Below are positions 45,725-55,635 of a stretch of 64,000 nt of DNA, piece after piece; the first letter of the stretch is position 1; each line of letters starts with the position of its first letter. Below the pieces are notes generated by a model. It was not told the origin of the DNA. It did not search any database and saw only the letters and a list, made by a program, of their open reading frames with translations. The DNA is from Moritella viscosa (GTDB taxonomy: Bacteria > Pseudomonadota > Gammaproteobacteria > Enterobacterales > Moritellaceae): positions 3,731,846 through 3,795,845 of the forward strand of contig LN554852.1 of NCBI GenBank assembly GCA_000953735.1, given 5' to 3'. A program made the position numbers and the translations under genes.

Positions 45725-47872
45725 TTAGCGTTTTGCGTAATGATTTAAGAGACTTGGAATATCTAAAATCAATGCAATACCACCATCACTGGTGATTGTA
45801 GCTCCCGCCATACCCGGCGTACCCTGCAATAAGTTATCTAACGCTTTAATAACAACTTCTTCTTGCCCAATAAGGCTATCGACAACAAAGCCAACTTGCT
45901 TAATACCAAGCTGAACAATAACCACATGCCCTAACCCACGATTATTCCGCGTGGTGGCTTGTGGGTCCATTTTAGTTAACCAATCATGTAGATAAAATAA
46001 TGGAATCGCTTTTTCTCTAACAATAATGGTCAATTGGTTATCGACGACATGGGTCTTTCTTAAGTCTAAGTGGAAGATTTCATTCACACTCGTCAATGGT
46101 AAAGCAAAGATTTGCTTACCCACCTCGACCATCAAAGTTGGCAGAATAGCGAGTGTTAATGGCACCTTAATTTCAATCGTTGTACCAGAACCCAGTTTTG
46201 AGTCGATTGAGATTGTACCATTAAGTTGGCTAATACCAGTTTTAACCACATCCATCCCCACACCACGACCAGAAATATCTGATATCTGATCTTTGGTTGA
46301 GAAACCAGGAGCAAAAATAAGGTTGTATGCTTCGTTATCCGAAATCCTTGCCGCTGCATCAGCATCAAGAACCCCACGATTAACCGCAATTTCCTTTAAT
46401 CGTTCGGGATCCATACCCGCACCATCATCTGCAATTTTCAGACGAATATGATCGCCTTCTTGCGATGCGGCTAAGGTAATATTCCCCTGTCGTGACTTGC
46501 CATTTTTCTCACGTACATCAGGCATTTCAATACCATGATCCACCGAGTTTCTCACTAAATGAACTAATGGATCCGCAAGTGCTTCCACTAAGTTTTTATC
46601 TAAATCTGTTTCTTCACCAATCAGTTCAAGGTTAATATCTTTTGACAAACTACGTGCTAAATCACGTACAACCCGTGGGAAGCGACCAAATACTTTTTTG
46701 ATTGGTTGCATACGGGTTTTCATTACTGCGCCTTGCAAGTCAGCAGTAACGACATCCAGATTCGACACAGCTTTCGTCATGTCTTCATCATTAGTTGAAA
46801 TACCTAAACTCACTAAACGATTACGGACAAGTACTAGCTCACCGACCATATTCATAATTTCATCGAGAGTACGAGTATCAACACGAACTGTTGAGTCTGC
46901 TTGTGGTTTCGCTTTCTTCTCTGCTTTTACTGATTTGCTTTCAGTCGCTTTTGGGGCTACAGGGGTCGCAACAGACATTACAGTTTCTGTAGCAGGTGCA
47001 GCGGCAGCGGCAGCAGGTTCAGGCTGGGTGGCGACAACAGGATCTGCGGCGCTCACCACATTTTTTATCGTTGCAGCTGCACTTGGCGCATTACCTTTAC
47101 CATATAACTCATCAAGTAAGTGTTCAAAATCATCATCATTAAGTTCACCACTACTGCTACTCGTTACCGAAGTAGGTATCTCGGCAGCTGGCACTGGAGG
47201 GGTATTACTCACACCATGCTGACCAACACCATGCAAATCATCAAGTAGTTTTTCAAATTCATCATCCGTAAAATCTGAATTTGAACTTGTAACTACAGCA
47301 CTCGGTTTCGTAGCGCCAGTATTAGTTGCTGTTGGTGCAGTACCTTTACCGTGCAGTTCATCCAATAATTGTTCAAATTCAAGTTCTGACATGCCATCGA
47401 TATCAGTGCTCTTGTCTGATACGGTAGGCACTGCAACTTTCGGTGCTTCAACAACAGTTTCAATCACTACTGAAGGAGCAGCCTCAGGTTGAGTAAGCAA
47501 ATGAAGTTGATGAATTAATGCCGCATCTGCAGCAACCAATGGCTCACGTTCTTGAATCAATGCAAACATCTCGTTAACACAATCCAATGATTTTAGAATG
47601 ACATCCATCAGCTCTGGTGTTACTGCTCTTAAGCCATTACGTAGGCTATCAAACACATTCTCTGCACCGTGGCAAATATCAACTAATTCAGATAGTGCTA
47701 AAAATCCTGCGCCACCTTTAACGGTATGAAAGCCCCTAAAAATTGCATTAAGTAACTCGGCATCTTCTGGACTTTTTTCTAAATCAACGAGTTGTTCAGA
47801 GAGTAGCTCCAGAATTTCAGATGCTTCAATCAGGAAGTCCTGTAGAATATCTTCATCAACATCAAAGCTCAT
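45725..47872 (-). CDS. cheA: Chemotaxis histidine kinase CheA
   Basis: 715 residues from the ATG at 47872 (GGGAG ribosome site; a TTG precedes it). P1 HPt domain with the phospho-His in GFHTVKGGAGF (H49), a long linker (about 130-325), P3 dimerisation, a P4 kinase domain with LVRNSVDHGIE (N box), DDGAGM and GRGVGMDVV (G boxes), and the P5 CheW-like domain. The linker has no recognisable P2 CheY-binding domain; instead it has three copies of an acidic motif (see the repeat entry). Receives receptor signals through CheW and phosphorylates CheY and CheB. Confidence 0.96.
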   Translation of the reverse strand: MSFDVDEDILQDFLIEASEILELLSEQLVDLEKSPEDAELLNAIFRGFHTVKGGAGFLALSELVDICHGAENVFDSLRNGLRAVTPELMDVILKSLDCVNEMFALIQEREPLVAADAALIHQLHLLTQPEAAPSVVIETVVEAPKVAVPTVSDKSTDIDGMSELEFEQLLDELHGKGTAPTATNTGATKPSAVVTSSNSDFTDDEFEKLLDDLHGVGQHGVSNTPPVPAAEIPTSVTSSSSGELNDDDFEHLLDELYGKGNAPSAAATIKNVVSAADPVVATQPEPAAAAAAPATETVMSVATPVAPKATESKSVKAEKKAKPQADSTVRVDTRTLDEIMNMVGELVLVRNRLVSLGISTNDEDMTKAVSNLDVVTADLQGAVMKTRMQPIKKVFGRFPRVVRDLARSLSKDINLELIGEETDLDKNLVEALADPLVHLVRNSVDHGIEMPDVREKNGKSRQGNITLAASQEGDHIRLKIADDGAGMDPERLKEIAVNRGVLDADAAARISDNEAYNLIFAPGFSTKDQISDISGRGVGMDVVKTGISQLNGTISIDSKLGSGTTIEIKVPLTLAILPTLMVEVGKQIFALPLTSVNEIFHLDLRKTHVVDNQLTIIVREKAIPLFYLHDWLTKMDPQATTRNNRGLGHVVIVQLGIKQVGFVVDSLIGQEEVVIKALDNLLQGTPGMAGATITSDGGIALILDIPSLLNHYAKR
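47090..47386 (-). repeat. Three copies of a short acidic motif in the CheA linker
   Basis: Protein-level repeats EFEQLLDELHGKG, EFEKLLDDLHGVG and DFEHLLDELYGKG, about 41-44 residues apart (near residues 165, 205 and 248), joined by Ala/Thr/Ser/Pro-rich spacers. Conserved D/E-F-E-x-L-L-D-(E/D)-L-(H/Y)-G pattern. It lies where Vibrio CheA carries the localisation domain bound by ParP. Confidence 0.85.
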
Positions 47873-47883
47873 CAATATCTCCC

Positions 47884-48636
47884 TTAAAATCCTAAACTTG
47901 ATAATAAATCATCAACATCATTTTGGCCGTCTACTACATCAACACGTTCACTCGCATTCATGATTGGACCTTCTGCCTCAATGCCACTTATTTCTTTTTT
48001 AACTGATTCTGTTATTACATTTAGTGGTCTTGAAGCCTCACCAAACATCGTCAACATTTCAACTAATTTAACTTCAACTTCTTGTACCAAATTAATCACG
48101 CGACGGATCATTTGACCAGTCAAATCTTGAAAATCTTGCGCCATGAGAATTTCAGTTAAATACTGTCTTAAACTATCGGCATCAGATACTGAAACTTGAA
48201 GAAAATCGTCTAATAATTTACAAAGTTCTTTAAATTGACCCAATTGTAAATCACGACTCATCAAGTTCTTCCAATTTGGCATCACTTGTTGAATGCGGTC
48301 ATTAAAACTATCAGCAATTGGTAAGCAGGCTTCAACTGCATCCATCGTTCTGTTTGCCGCTTTATCCGTCATCTCAATAACATAATTCAAACGCTCACGA
48401 GCATCAGGAAACTCATCGTTAGCTAAGCTTTCAATACGCGTATCTAACTGGAAATCTTCTAATGAATCATGTAATTGACGTGTTAACACACCAACTTTTT
48501 CAAATAGTGCATCTGAATTTGCATTCTGAATTTTCGTAATTATTTCATTTGCCATCTCAACCTGACCACACTCTAGCAGTGTCACCAGTTCTTTGGCTTC
48601 TTCTAATGAAATCAACGATTCTTGTTGTTCACTCAT
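47884..48636 (-). CDS. cheZ: Chemotaxis phosphatase CheZ
   Basis: 250 residues from the ATG at 48636, which has AAGGA seven bases upstream; another ATG lies two codons earlier (48642). All-helical, with the catalytic segment ILMAQDFQDLTGQMIRRVI (Gln in QDLTGQ attacks the phosphoryl group of CheY) at about residues 165-183, and the C-terminal CheY-binding peptide DVDDLLSSLGF. Dephosphorylates CheY-P. Confidence 0.95.
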   Translation of the reverse strand: MSEQQESLISLEEAKELVTLLECGQVEMANEIITKIQNANSDALFEKVGVLTRQLHDSLEDFQLDTRIESLANDEFPDARERLNYVIEMTDKAANRTMDAVEACLPIADSFNDRIQQVMPNWKNLMSRDLQLGQFKELCKLLDDFLQVSVSDADSLRQYLTEILMAQDFQDLTGQMIRRVINLVQEVEVKLVEMLTMFGEASRPLNVITESVKKEISGIEAEGPIMNASERVDVVDGQNDVDDLLSSLGF

Positions 48637-48648
48637 GCGCATCCTTGC

Positions 48649-49044
48649 TTATTGAATTCGTTCAAAGATTTTCTCTAATTTTTCTTTTAATGTCGCTGCT
48701 GTAAATGGTTTAATAATGTAACCGTTCACACCTGATTGAGCAGCTTCAATAATCTGTTCACGCTTCGCTTCAGCCGTAACCATTAGTACTGGAATATGAC
48801 ATAGCGCTTGGTCTTTACGGATCTCTTTAAGTAGATCGATACCTTGCATGCCTGGCATATTCCAATCAGTAACAACAAAGTCATAATCGCCATTTTTTAG
48901 CATTGGTAATGCCGTGTTGCCGTCATCAGCTTCATAGGTATTACTAAAACCAAGATCACGAAGTAAGTTTTTAATGATACGTCTCATAGTAGAAAAATCA
49001 TCGACAATAAGAATTTTAATTTGCTTTTTCAAGTTGTTCTCCAA
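48649..49044 (-). CDS. cheY: Chemotaxis response regulator CheY
   Basis: 131 residues, a single receiver domain. Acidic pair D15/D16, phosphoacceptor D60 in VTDWNMPG, T90 in LMVTAEA and K112 in IIKPFTA are all in place. CheY-P binds FliM to reverse the flagellar motor. It follows fliA after an 87-base gap that may hold a promoter. Confidence 0.97.
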   Translation of the reverse strand: MENNLKKQIKILIVDDFSTMRRIIKNLLRDLGFSNTYEADDGNTALPMLKNGDYDFVVTDWNMPGMQGIDLLKEIRKDQALCHIPVLMVTAEAKREQIIEAAQSGVNGYIIKPFTAATLKEKLEKIFERIQ

Positions 49045-49131
49045 AATAAGTAATTACAATATTCACAGTCCCTGATCCCATAAATATCTTACTTCAATAT
49101 TCAAGTACTAGATAAATAGTACCAATTAAAC

Positions 49132-49857
49132 TTAGTCATCTAACCAAGCATGCATACGTGCTTTCACTCGATGCATCGCTTGGCTGTGTATTTGACTCAC
49201 GCGAGATTCACTGACACTGAGTACTTCCCCGATCTCTCTTAGGTTTAACTCTTCATCGTAATAAAGTGATAAAACTAAGCTTTCTCTTTCAGGTAATGTT
49301 TTAATGCAGTTTGCTAATGCTTGCTGAAAACGCTGTTCAGAAAAATCGGCACAAGGGGTGCTTGATTTTCCTTCGTAAACTGAATAGGCATCTTCATTAC
49401 TCGCGGTCAAATCTTCGACAGCCAATATATGCCCACTATTAACATCCATCAACATACTATGGTAGTCAGTCAGATTTACGCCTAATTCTTCAGCAACATC
49501 CGTATCTTTTGCATCCGTACCAGTTTGTTTTTCGATACGGTCAATGGCAGCAGCAATATCACGACCATTTTTATGCACAGATCTTGGAACCCAATCCCCA
49601 CGTCTCATTTCATCAATCATTGAGCCGCGGATACGAATACCTGCATACGTTTCAAAGCTAGCACCTTTAGAGCCATCAAAATTGCGCGCAGCATCCAGTA
49701 ATCCAATCATACCCGACTGGATTAAATCATCTAACTGAACACTCGGCGGCAAACGTAGAAGCAAGTGATGGGCAATTCGTTTTACTAAAAAACCGAATTG
49801 CTCAACAGCATGATTCTGTTGCGACTGGATGTTACTGTAAGCGGATGCCTTATTCAC
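49132..49857 (-). CDS. fliA: RNA polymerase sigma factor FliA (sigma28)
   Basis: 241 residues. Sigma regions: region 2 with LDDLIQSGMIGLLDAARNFD and FETYAGIRIRGSMIDEMRRGDWVPRS, region 3, and region 4 helix-turn-helix LREIGEVLSVSESRVSQIHSQAM. Directs late flagellar and chemotaxis promoters. Starts 1 base after the flhG stop. Confidence 0.97.
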   Translation of the reverse strand: MNKASAYSNIQSQQNHAVEQFGFLVKRIAHHLLLRLPPSVQLDDLIQSGMIGLLDAARNFDGSKGASFETYAGIRIRGSMIDEMRRGDWVPRSVHKNGRDIAAAIDRIEKQTGTDAKDTDVAEELGVNLTDYHSMLMDVNSGHILAVEDLTASNEDAYSVYEGKSSTPCADFSEQRFQQALANCIKTLPERESLVLSLYYDEELNLREIGEVLSVSESRVSQIHSQAMHRVKARMHAWLDD

Positions 49858-49858
49858 T

Positions 49859-50734
49859 TCAATCTTCTACCCTAGCTTTGTTTTCAAACAGGTTCTCAAT
49901 GAAGAACTCCAGATGACCGCCGACTTTATTCGGTACTGGCCAAGTTGCAGCTCGACTTGCTAACGCTCTAAACGCCAGTGAAGCGGGCGCTTTTGGAAAT
50001 GCTTCTACAACCACTTTCTGTTTACGAACGGCTTGACGAACACTGTTATCAAATGGAATACAAGCAACAAGCTCTAATGTTGCATCTAAAAATCGGTCCG
50101 TTACACGTGTCAATTTAGTAAATAATTCTTGGCCTTCACGTAAACTGCGCACCATATTAGCCACAATTTTAAAACGATGAACACCGTGTTCTTTTGATAA
50201 TAATTTAATTAACGCGTAAGCATCCGTAATTGATGTTGGTTCATCACACACTACCATTAGGATATCTTGTGAAGCACGGCAAAAACTTAACACCATGTCC
50301 GAAATACCAGCAGCAGTATCAACCAACAGCACATCAATAGGTGTTTTCAATTCAGCAAACGCACGGATTAAACCAGCATGTTCTTGTATTGATAACTCAA
50401 CCATCGAACGTGTACCAGATGTTGCCGGTGCGATTAAGATCCCATTCGGACCTTCAATCAAAATATCATCTAATGTACATTCACCCGAAATAACGTGAGA
50501 AATATTTTTATGTACGCGTAAACCGAGTAAAACATCGACATTTGCCAATCCAAGATCGGCATCTAAAACCATTACTCGCTTGCCTTGGGCTGCGAGAGAT
50601 ACTGCCATGTTCAGTGTTACGTTAGTTTTACCTACGCCACCTTTACCACCTGAAACGGCAATGACTTTAACTTTTTTGTTATTACTCATTTGTCTTAGAC
50701 CACTTGCTTGATCGAAAAAAATATTTTTATTCAT
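49859..50734 (-). CDS. flhG: Flagellar number regulator FlhG (FleN/YlxH, MinD-like ATPase)
   Basis: 291 residues. N-terminal DQASGLRQM motif (the FlhF-activating helix of FlhG), deviant Walker A SGGKGGVGKTNV at about residue 29, DADLGLANVDVLLGL and DTAAGISDMVLSF switch segments, and a C-terminal amphipathic membrane-targeting helix region. Limits polar flagella to one or few by stimulating the FlhF GTPase. The start overlaps the flhF end region (TAGTAATG). Confidence 0.95.
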   Translation of the reverse strand: MNKNIFFDQASGLRQMSNNKKVKVIAVSGGKGGVGKTNVTLNMAVSLAAQGKRVMVLDADLGLANVDVLLGLRVHKNISHVISGECTLDDILIEGPNGILIAPATSGTRSMVELSIQEHAGLIRAFAELKTPIDVLLVDTAAGISDMVLSFCRASQDILMVVCDEPTSITDAYALIKLLSKEHGVHRFKIVANMVRSLREGQELFTKLTRVTDRFLDATLELVACIPFDNSVRQAVRKQKVVVEAFPKAPASLAFRALASRAATWPVPNKVGGHLEFFIENLFENKARVED

Positions 50735-50736
50735 TA

Positions 50737-52233
50737 CTATTTATCATCGCCTAACCAAAAATGCGTATCGTTTTGTTCTTCTAGCGTATCTCTGTTCAGT
50801 ACAGTACGAACTAATTGCTGCGCATTGGCTGAATCTATATCTTCAGGAACCCTTTGCCCATTTGTTATATATGCAATCGGTAGTTCATTTTGTATTAGTA
50901 CGCTTAAAATCTCACCTAAGCTTAAACTTTCATCCACTTTACTTAAAATACAGCCTGCTAACGGAATGTGATGAAAATGCTCTAATGTTTCTTGTACAAC
51001 CCTACGCTGTGCAGTTGCAGGGACAACCAAATAGTTACGAATCACGACTTTTTCATTATTAACTAATGTATCTAACTGCTCGGATAAACGTTTATCACGC
51101 TGTCCCATACCGGCAGTATCAATCAAGACTAAACGTTTACTTCTTAACTGATACAAGTATTGTGCCAACTCTGCTTCATCACGGGCAACCTTAACAACAC
51201 AACCCATAATACGGCCGTAAGTCGCTAATTGTTCGTGAGCACCAATACGATATGTATCAGTAGTAATCAACGCAACATTCTCTGAACCATGCAACATGGC
51301 AAATTTTGCCGCTAATTTGGCGATAGTTGTCGTTTTACCAACACCCGTTGGGCCAACTAATGCAACAGCACCGCCTTTGCTTAAAATATCATCTTTCGCA
51401 ATAAGAACGCTGTCCGTCAGTAGCCCTTCAATCTGCTCCCAAGCCGACTCAATCGAACACTTTTCAGCCACACAGTTAGCTAACTGGTCTGCAACCTCTT
51501 CGGTAAAACCAATCTTGACCAAATATTTTATCAACATAGCACGAATAGGTTCATTACGTTCAACTTCCTGCCACTGTAATCCTGATACTTGGTGCTCAAG
51601 CAACTTTCGGATTGAGGCAAGTTCTGTCTTCATCGCACTTATATCTTGTTGGTTGTCACTTTTCGGTGTCGTAGACTCAAACTGCTTATAACCACTTTGT
51701 TGAGAAGAGCGCGCCATACCATCACGCATTTCATTTTGTTCAGCGAGTGTTGCCGGTGCAGTATTTGGACGTTCAGCAAAGCGACGAGCGACAGGTTTCT
51801 TTAAAAAACTGGTGTCCCAATTATTAGGTTCACGTGCATTATCATCGTTATTTATTGCTTGTGACATTTGCTGTTTATGTTCTTGCTGACGTGCCAATAA
51901 GCTCGCTAATGAGTCATTTGGCGCGACAGGTCGCTCTGGATCTGCTTGCTGTGACAGTTCATTATTCATTAATTTTTTGAAACCGAATTTAGATGCCGAT
52001 AAATTGACGGAGTCTTCAGAAAGTTGACGGTCTGATTTATTCGCTACAATTTTTGGTTCGCTTGCTTTTTCAGGCGCGACAGGCTTACTTTCAGAGAAAT
52101 CCACAGCAGCAACGATTTCAATACCACCAGTGACCTTTTTGTTAGACATAATAACAGCGTCAGGGCCAAGAACCTCTTTGACTTCAGCCAATGCCGCTCG
52201 CATATCTTTGGCAAAAAAGCGCTTTATTTTCAA
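50737..52233 (-). CDS. flhF: Flagellar polar placement GTPase FlhF
   Basis: 498 residues. N-terminal B domain (MKIKRFFAKDMRAALAEVKEVLGPDAVIMS), a long Ser/Gln/Asp-rich linker to about residue 210, an N domain, and the SRP-type G domain with GPTGVGKTTTIAKLAA, DTYRIGAHEQL, DTAGMGQRD and SKVDESLSLG. Marks the pole for flagellar assembly; its presence with FlhG implies polar flagellation. Confidence 0.96.
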   Translation of the reverse strand: MKIKRFFAKDMRAALAEVKEVLGPDAVIMSNKKVTGGIEIVAAVDFSESKPVAPEKASEPKIVANKSDRQLSEDSVNLSASKFGFKKLMNNELSQQADPERPVAPNDSLASLLARQQEHKQQMSQAINNDDNAREPNNWDTSFLKKPVARRFAERPNTAPATLAEQNEMRDGMARSSQQSGYKQFESTTPKSDNQQDISAMKTELASIRKLLEHQVSGLQWQEVERNEPIRAMLIKYLVKIGFTEEVADQLANCVAEKCSIESAWEQIEGLLTDSVLIAKDDILSKGGAVALVGPTGVGKTTTIAKLAAKFAMLHGSENVALITTDTYRIGAHEQLATYGRIMGCVVKVARDEAELAQYLYQLRSKRLVLIDTAGMGQRDKRLSEQLDTLVNNEKVVIRNYLVVPATAQRRVVQETLEHFHHIPLAGCILSKVDESLSLGEILSVLIQNELPIAYITNGQRVPEDIDSANAQQLVRTVLNRDTLEEQNDTHFWLGDDK

Positions 52234-52280
52234 CTTAACATCCTTAGTTCTGTTCGCTACTTAAATTTTTTATTTACGTG

Positions 52281-54380
52281 TTATTGACCAACAACACTTA
52301 CAATTCGAATCTGTTTATCATCAGGTACTTCTTGATATGATAATACGCGTAATGAGGGTATTGAGTACTTCACAAATTTCGCCAATGTGGACCTTAATAC
52401 ACCAGAGGTCAGCAAGATTGCCGGTTGTCCCGCTAATTCTTGATTTTGTGCAACCTCTGTTAATGAGGTTTGCATTCTTTCAGCTAAACCAGGTTCAATA
52501 CCCGCACCTTCACTACCAGCAGCCTGTAACGACTGATGTAATATTTGCTCTAATTCTGGAGCCAATGTTACGACAGGTAATTCACTGTCAATACCATTTA
52601 TATCTTGAACAATCATGCGGCGTAAGCTTACACGGCAAGCAGAAATCAACACTTCTGGATCTTGCGTTTTAGTACCATATTCAGCCATTGTTTCAACAAT
52701 GGAGCGAATATCTCGAATTGGCACATTATCATGTAATAACCCTTTCAACACTTTTACAACAACCCCTAACGGTAAAATTTCAGGGACTAAACTTTCGACC
52801 AGTTTAGGGTGTGTTTTCGCTAATACATCTAATAAATTCTGCACTTCTTCATAACCGAGTAATTGCGCTGCATTGTTCAGTAGTAACTGACTCAAGTGTG
52901 TAGCAACAACTGTAGCTGAGTCAACAGCTGTATAACCCAAGGTTTGCGCTTGATCACGCTGTTGAGGGTTGATCCATAAAGCAGGCAGGCCAAAAGCGGG
53001 GTCTATGGTTGAAATACCATCAATCTTGCCATATACCTGACCCGGATTAATGGCTAACTCTTTATCATGGAAAATTTCAATTTCACCATTTGAAACTCCC
53101 ATAATATTAATACTATAACAATTTGGTGGTAATTCGAGGTTGTCACGAATATGCACAGCGGGCACCAAAAAACCTAATTCTTGAGAAAGCTTCTTACGAA
53201 CACCTTTAATACGGTTTAATAACTCACCACCTTGGCTCTTATCAACCATAGGAATAAGTCGGTAGCCGACTTCCAGACCGATCGTATCTACGGGTTTAAC
53301 ATCGTCCCAGTCGAGATCTTTTTGATCATTCAAATTCGCTTTAATATCTGCATCTTCTGGAATGTTGTTTTTTTCTTCTTCGCGTTTGGCTTCTGCTTTC
53401 ATTAACCACCACGCCCAACCACCAGTAATCACACCAAAGCCGATAAAAGCAAGGTGTGGCATACCTGGTACTAACCCCATCACGGTCATAATGACAGCAA
53501 CAACAGCCAATGCTTTTGGATTAGCTACCATTTGGGTCGTAACTTGAGTGCCGAGCTTTTCGTCTTTATTTTGACGAGTAACAATGATCGCTGCGGCGAT
53601 AGATAAGAGTAATGACGGTATCTGAGCAACCAGGCCATCACCAATGGTCAATAATGTATAAATTTCACCGGCTTCCGCAAAACTTAAATCATGCTGGGAA
53701 ATACCAATGATAAGGCCACCGATAATATTAATAAATAAAATCAATAAACCAGCGACCGCATCACCTTTTACAAATTTACTGGCACCGTCCATCGAACCAT
53801 AAAAATCAGCTTCTTGAGTGACTTCTTCTCGGCGTGATTTGGCTTGCTCTTGGTCAATAATACCTGCGTTCAAATCGGCATCAATGGCCATCTGTTTACC
53901 CGGCATAGCGTCGAGCGTAAAACGCGCACTTACTTCCGAAATACGTCCAGCACCTTTGGTTACCACAGCAAAGTTAATAATCATTAAAATCATAAAAACA
54001 ATGAGACCGACCGCCAAATTTCCGCCGATCACAACAGAACCAAAGGCATCGATAACTTGTCCGGCAGCATCACCACCTTTATGCCCTTCTAGTAACACCA
54101 CTCGAGTTGATGCAACATTCAGGGCTAAGCGTAGTAATGTTGCAATTAATAACACTGTCGGAAATGCTGCAAAATCAAGTGGTTTATTGACGTATACCGA
54201 GACAAGCAGAATTAATAACGATAAAGCGATATTAAAAGAAAAGAACACATCTAGTAGGAATGCAGGTATCGGTAATACAACCATGCCGAGTGTAGCTAAC
54301 ACAACTATCGGGGTGCCGATATTTTCTAACGCAATCGCTCTTTTACCCCAGATTTTTGACAGATTTGTTGCTACTTGCAT
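52281..54380 (-). CDS. flhA: Flagellar export apparatus protein FlhA
   Basis: 699 residues, usual size. About eight membrane helices with the cytoplasmic FHIPEP-region segment GKQMAIDADLNAGIIDQEQAKSRR (proton-channel loop), then the large cytoplasmic domain from about residue 345 that docks export chaperone-substrate complexes. First of the export/placement block flhA-flhF-flhG-fliA. Confidence 0.97.
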   Translation of the reverse strand: MQVATNLSKIWGKRAIALENIGTPIVVLATLGMVVLPIPAFLLDVFFSFNIALSLLILLVSVYVNKPLDFAAFPTVLLIATLLRLALNVASTRVVLLEGHKGGDAAGQVIDAFGSVVIGGNLAVGLIVFMILMIINFAVVTKGAGRISEVSARFTLDAMPGKQMAIDADLNAGIIDQEQAKSRREEVTQEADFYGSMDGASKFVKGDAVAGLLILFINIIGGLIIGISQHDLSFAEAGEIYTLLTIGDGLVAQIPSLLLSIAAAIIVTRQNKDEKLGTQVTTQMVANPKALAVVAVIMTVMGLVPGMPHLAFIGFGVITGGWAWWLMKAEAKREEEKNNIPEDADIKANLNDQKDLDWDDVKPVDTIGLEVGYRLIPMVDKSQGGELLNRIKGVRKKLSQELGFLVPAVHIRDNLELPPNCYSINIMGVSNGEIEIFHDKELAINPGQVYGKIDGISTIDPAFGLPALWINPQQRDQAQTLGYTAVDSATVVATHLSQLLLNNAAQLLGYEEVQNLLDVLAKTHPKLVESLVPEILPLGVVVKVLKGLLHDNVPIRDIRSIVETMAEYGTKTQDPEVLISACRVSLRRMIVQDINGIDSELPVVTLAPELEQILHQSLQAAGSEGAGIEPGLAERMQTSLTEVAQNQELAGQPAILLTSGVLRSTLAKFVKYSIPSLRVLSYQEVPDDKQIRIVSVVGQ

Positions 54381-54469
54381 TACGAGACCTCAAAATTTTA
54401 TGCTTGATAGTATAAAGCAATAATCATACCTAAGGCAAAAGCATTAGGTGCTGAAGTCCCAAAATGACG

Positions 54470-55600
54470 CTAATATTTTAGATCATCAGGAATATCGATG
54501 GTTTTTGGTAACGGTTTAGGCCGATTACCTTTACGCTGCTTAAATTGTTCAAGCTGATAAACATATGCAAGTATCTGTGCGACCGCGGTAAATAACCCTT
54601 CAGGTATTGGATCATCGATCTCAGTGGTATGATAAATAGCACGTGTTAAAGCCGCAGATTCTAAGATTGGTACTTTGTGTTCTTTTGCCATTTCACGAAT
54701 ACGAAATGCCACTTGATCAACACCTTTAGCCACAACTTTAGGGGCGGCGTTACCGGTTTTTTCGTATTTTAACGCCACAGAATAATGCGTAGGGTTGGTA
54801 ATAATCACATCAGCATCAGGAACATCACCCATCATACGACGTTGCGATACCTCCATCTGCATTTGTCGGATCTTACTTTTTAACTGTGGATTACCATTCA
54901 CATCTTTCATTTCATCTTTAACTTCTTGCTTGGTCATCCGCAATTCTTTGGCATGCTTCCAATATTGATAAGGCACATCAATCGCGACAATAATAATCAA
55001 AGACGCACACAACCAAATAAAAATATCCGTCAAAAAATTCAACGATTGGATAATCGAAATATGTAATGGCTGGAGACTAAACTCCATAATCTGTAAAAAT
55101 TGTACTTTTAACACCAATAAGGCAATCGTCACAACAACCGCAACCTTGGCAATTGATTTAATCAATTCAACCATGGCTTGCGGTCCCATCATTCTTTTAA
55201 GACCGGCTTTAGGAGACATTTTTGATGCTTTTGGACGAATGGATTCACCACTAAAAACCATGCCCCCCATAAGAATATTGCCGATAATACCGGCAAAAAA
55301 ACCCACAATCATAATACCAAAAAGAGGCCAAAATAACGGTTTAACACTCACACTTACAATTTCAAGCAAAGCATCAGGGCTGAATACTTCTTCACGCTTA
55401 AGTTGAAATAGGCGTGTCATATTAGTCACAAGCGCACGGGCAAGTGCATCACCAAAAGCAAGGAAAGCCGCACCACTTGCCGTCAGAACCAAGGTTGTCG
55501 CGAGTTCTTTCGAACGTACTACCTGACCTTTTTCTCTGGCTTGGGTGAGCTTTTTCTCGGTGGCGTCTTCGGTTTGTTCTTGTCCGTCTTTTTCAGCCAT
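54470..55600 (-). CDS. flhB: Flagellar export switch protein FlhB
   Basis: 376 residues. Four membrane helices and a cytoplasmic domain with the self-cleaving site N269-P-T-H (in IITNPTHYSVALKY), which changes export specificity from rod/hook to filament substrates together with FliK. Charged N-terminus with TEDATEKKL. The start is preceded by a GAGG-type site. Confidence 0.97.
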   Translation of the reverse strand: MAEKDGQEQTEDATEKKLTQAREKGQVVRSKELATTLVLTASGAAFLAFGDALARALVTNMTRLFQLKREEVFSPDALLEIVSVSVKPLFWPLFGIMIVGFFAGIIGNILMGGMVFSGESIRPKASKMSPKAGLKRMMGPQAMVELIKSIAKVAVVVTIALLVLKVQFLQIMEFSLQPLHISIIQSLNFLTDIFIWLCASLIIIVAIDVPYQYWKHAKELRMTKQEVKDEMKDVNGNPQLKSKIRQMQMEVSQRRMMGDVPDADVIITNPTHYSVALKYEKTGNAAPKVVAKGVDQVAFRIREMAKEHKVPILESAALTRAIYHTTEIDDPIPEGLFTAVAQILAYVYQLEQFKQRKGNRPKPLPKTIDIPDDLKY

Positions 55601-55635
55601 GAGGAAATACCTTTATCCTAATGTGGTGAGCGGCG

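Noticed and set aside
46698-47222. Plus-strand 174-codon frame opposite cheA
   Set aside because: Shadow of cheA: Ser/Thr/Ala-rich antisense reading of the linker with no ribosome site and no family features.
49045-49131. Possible sigma28 promoter between fliA and cheY
   Set aside because: A TAAGTTT-like element is present but no GCCGATAA-type -10 at the right distance.
53818-54423. Plus-strand 201-codon frame opposite flhA
   Set aside because: Antisense shadow of a highly conserved gene.
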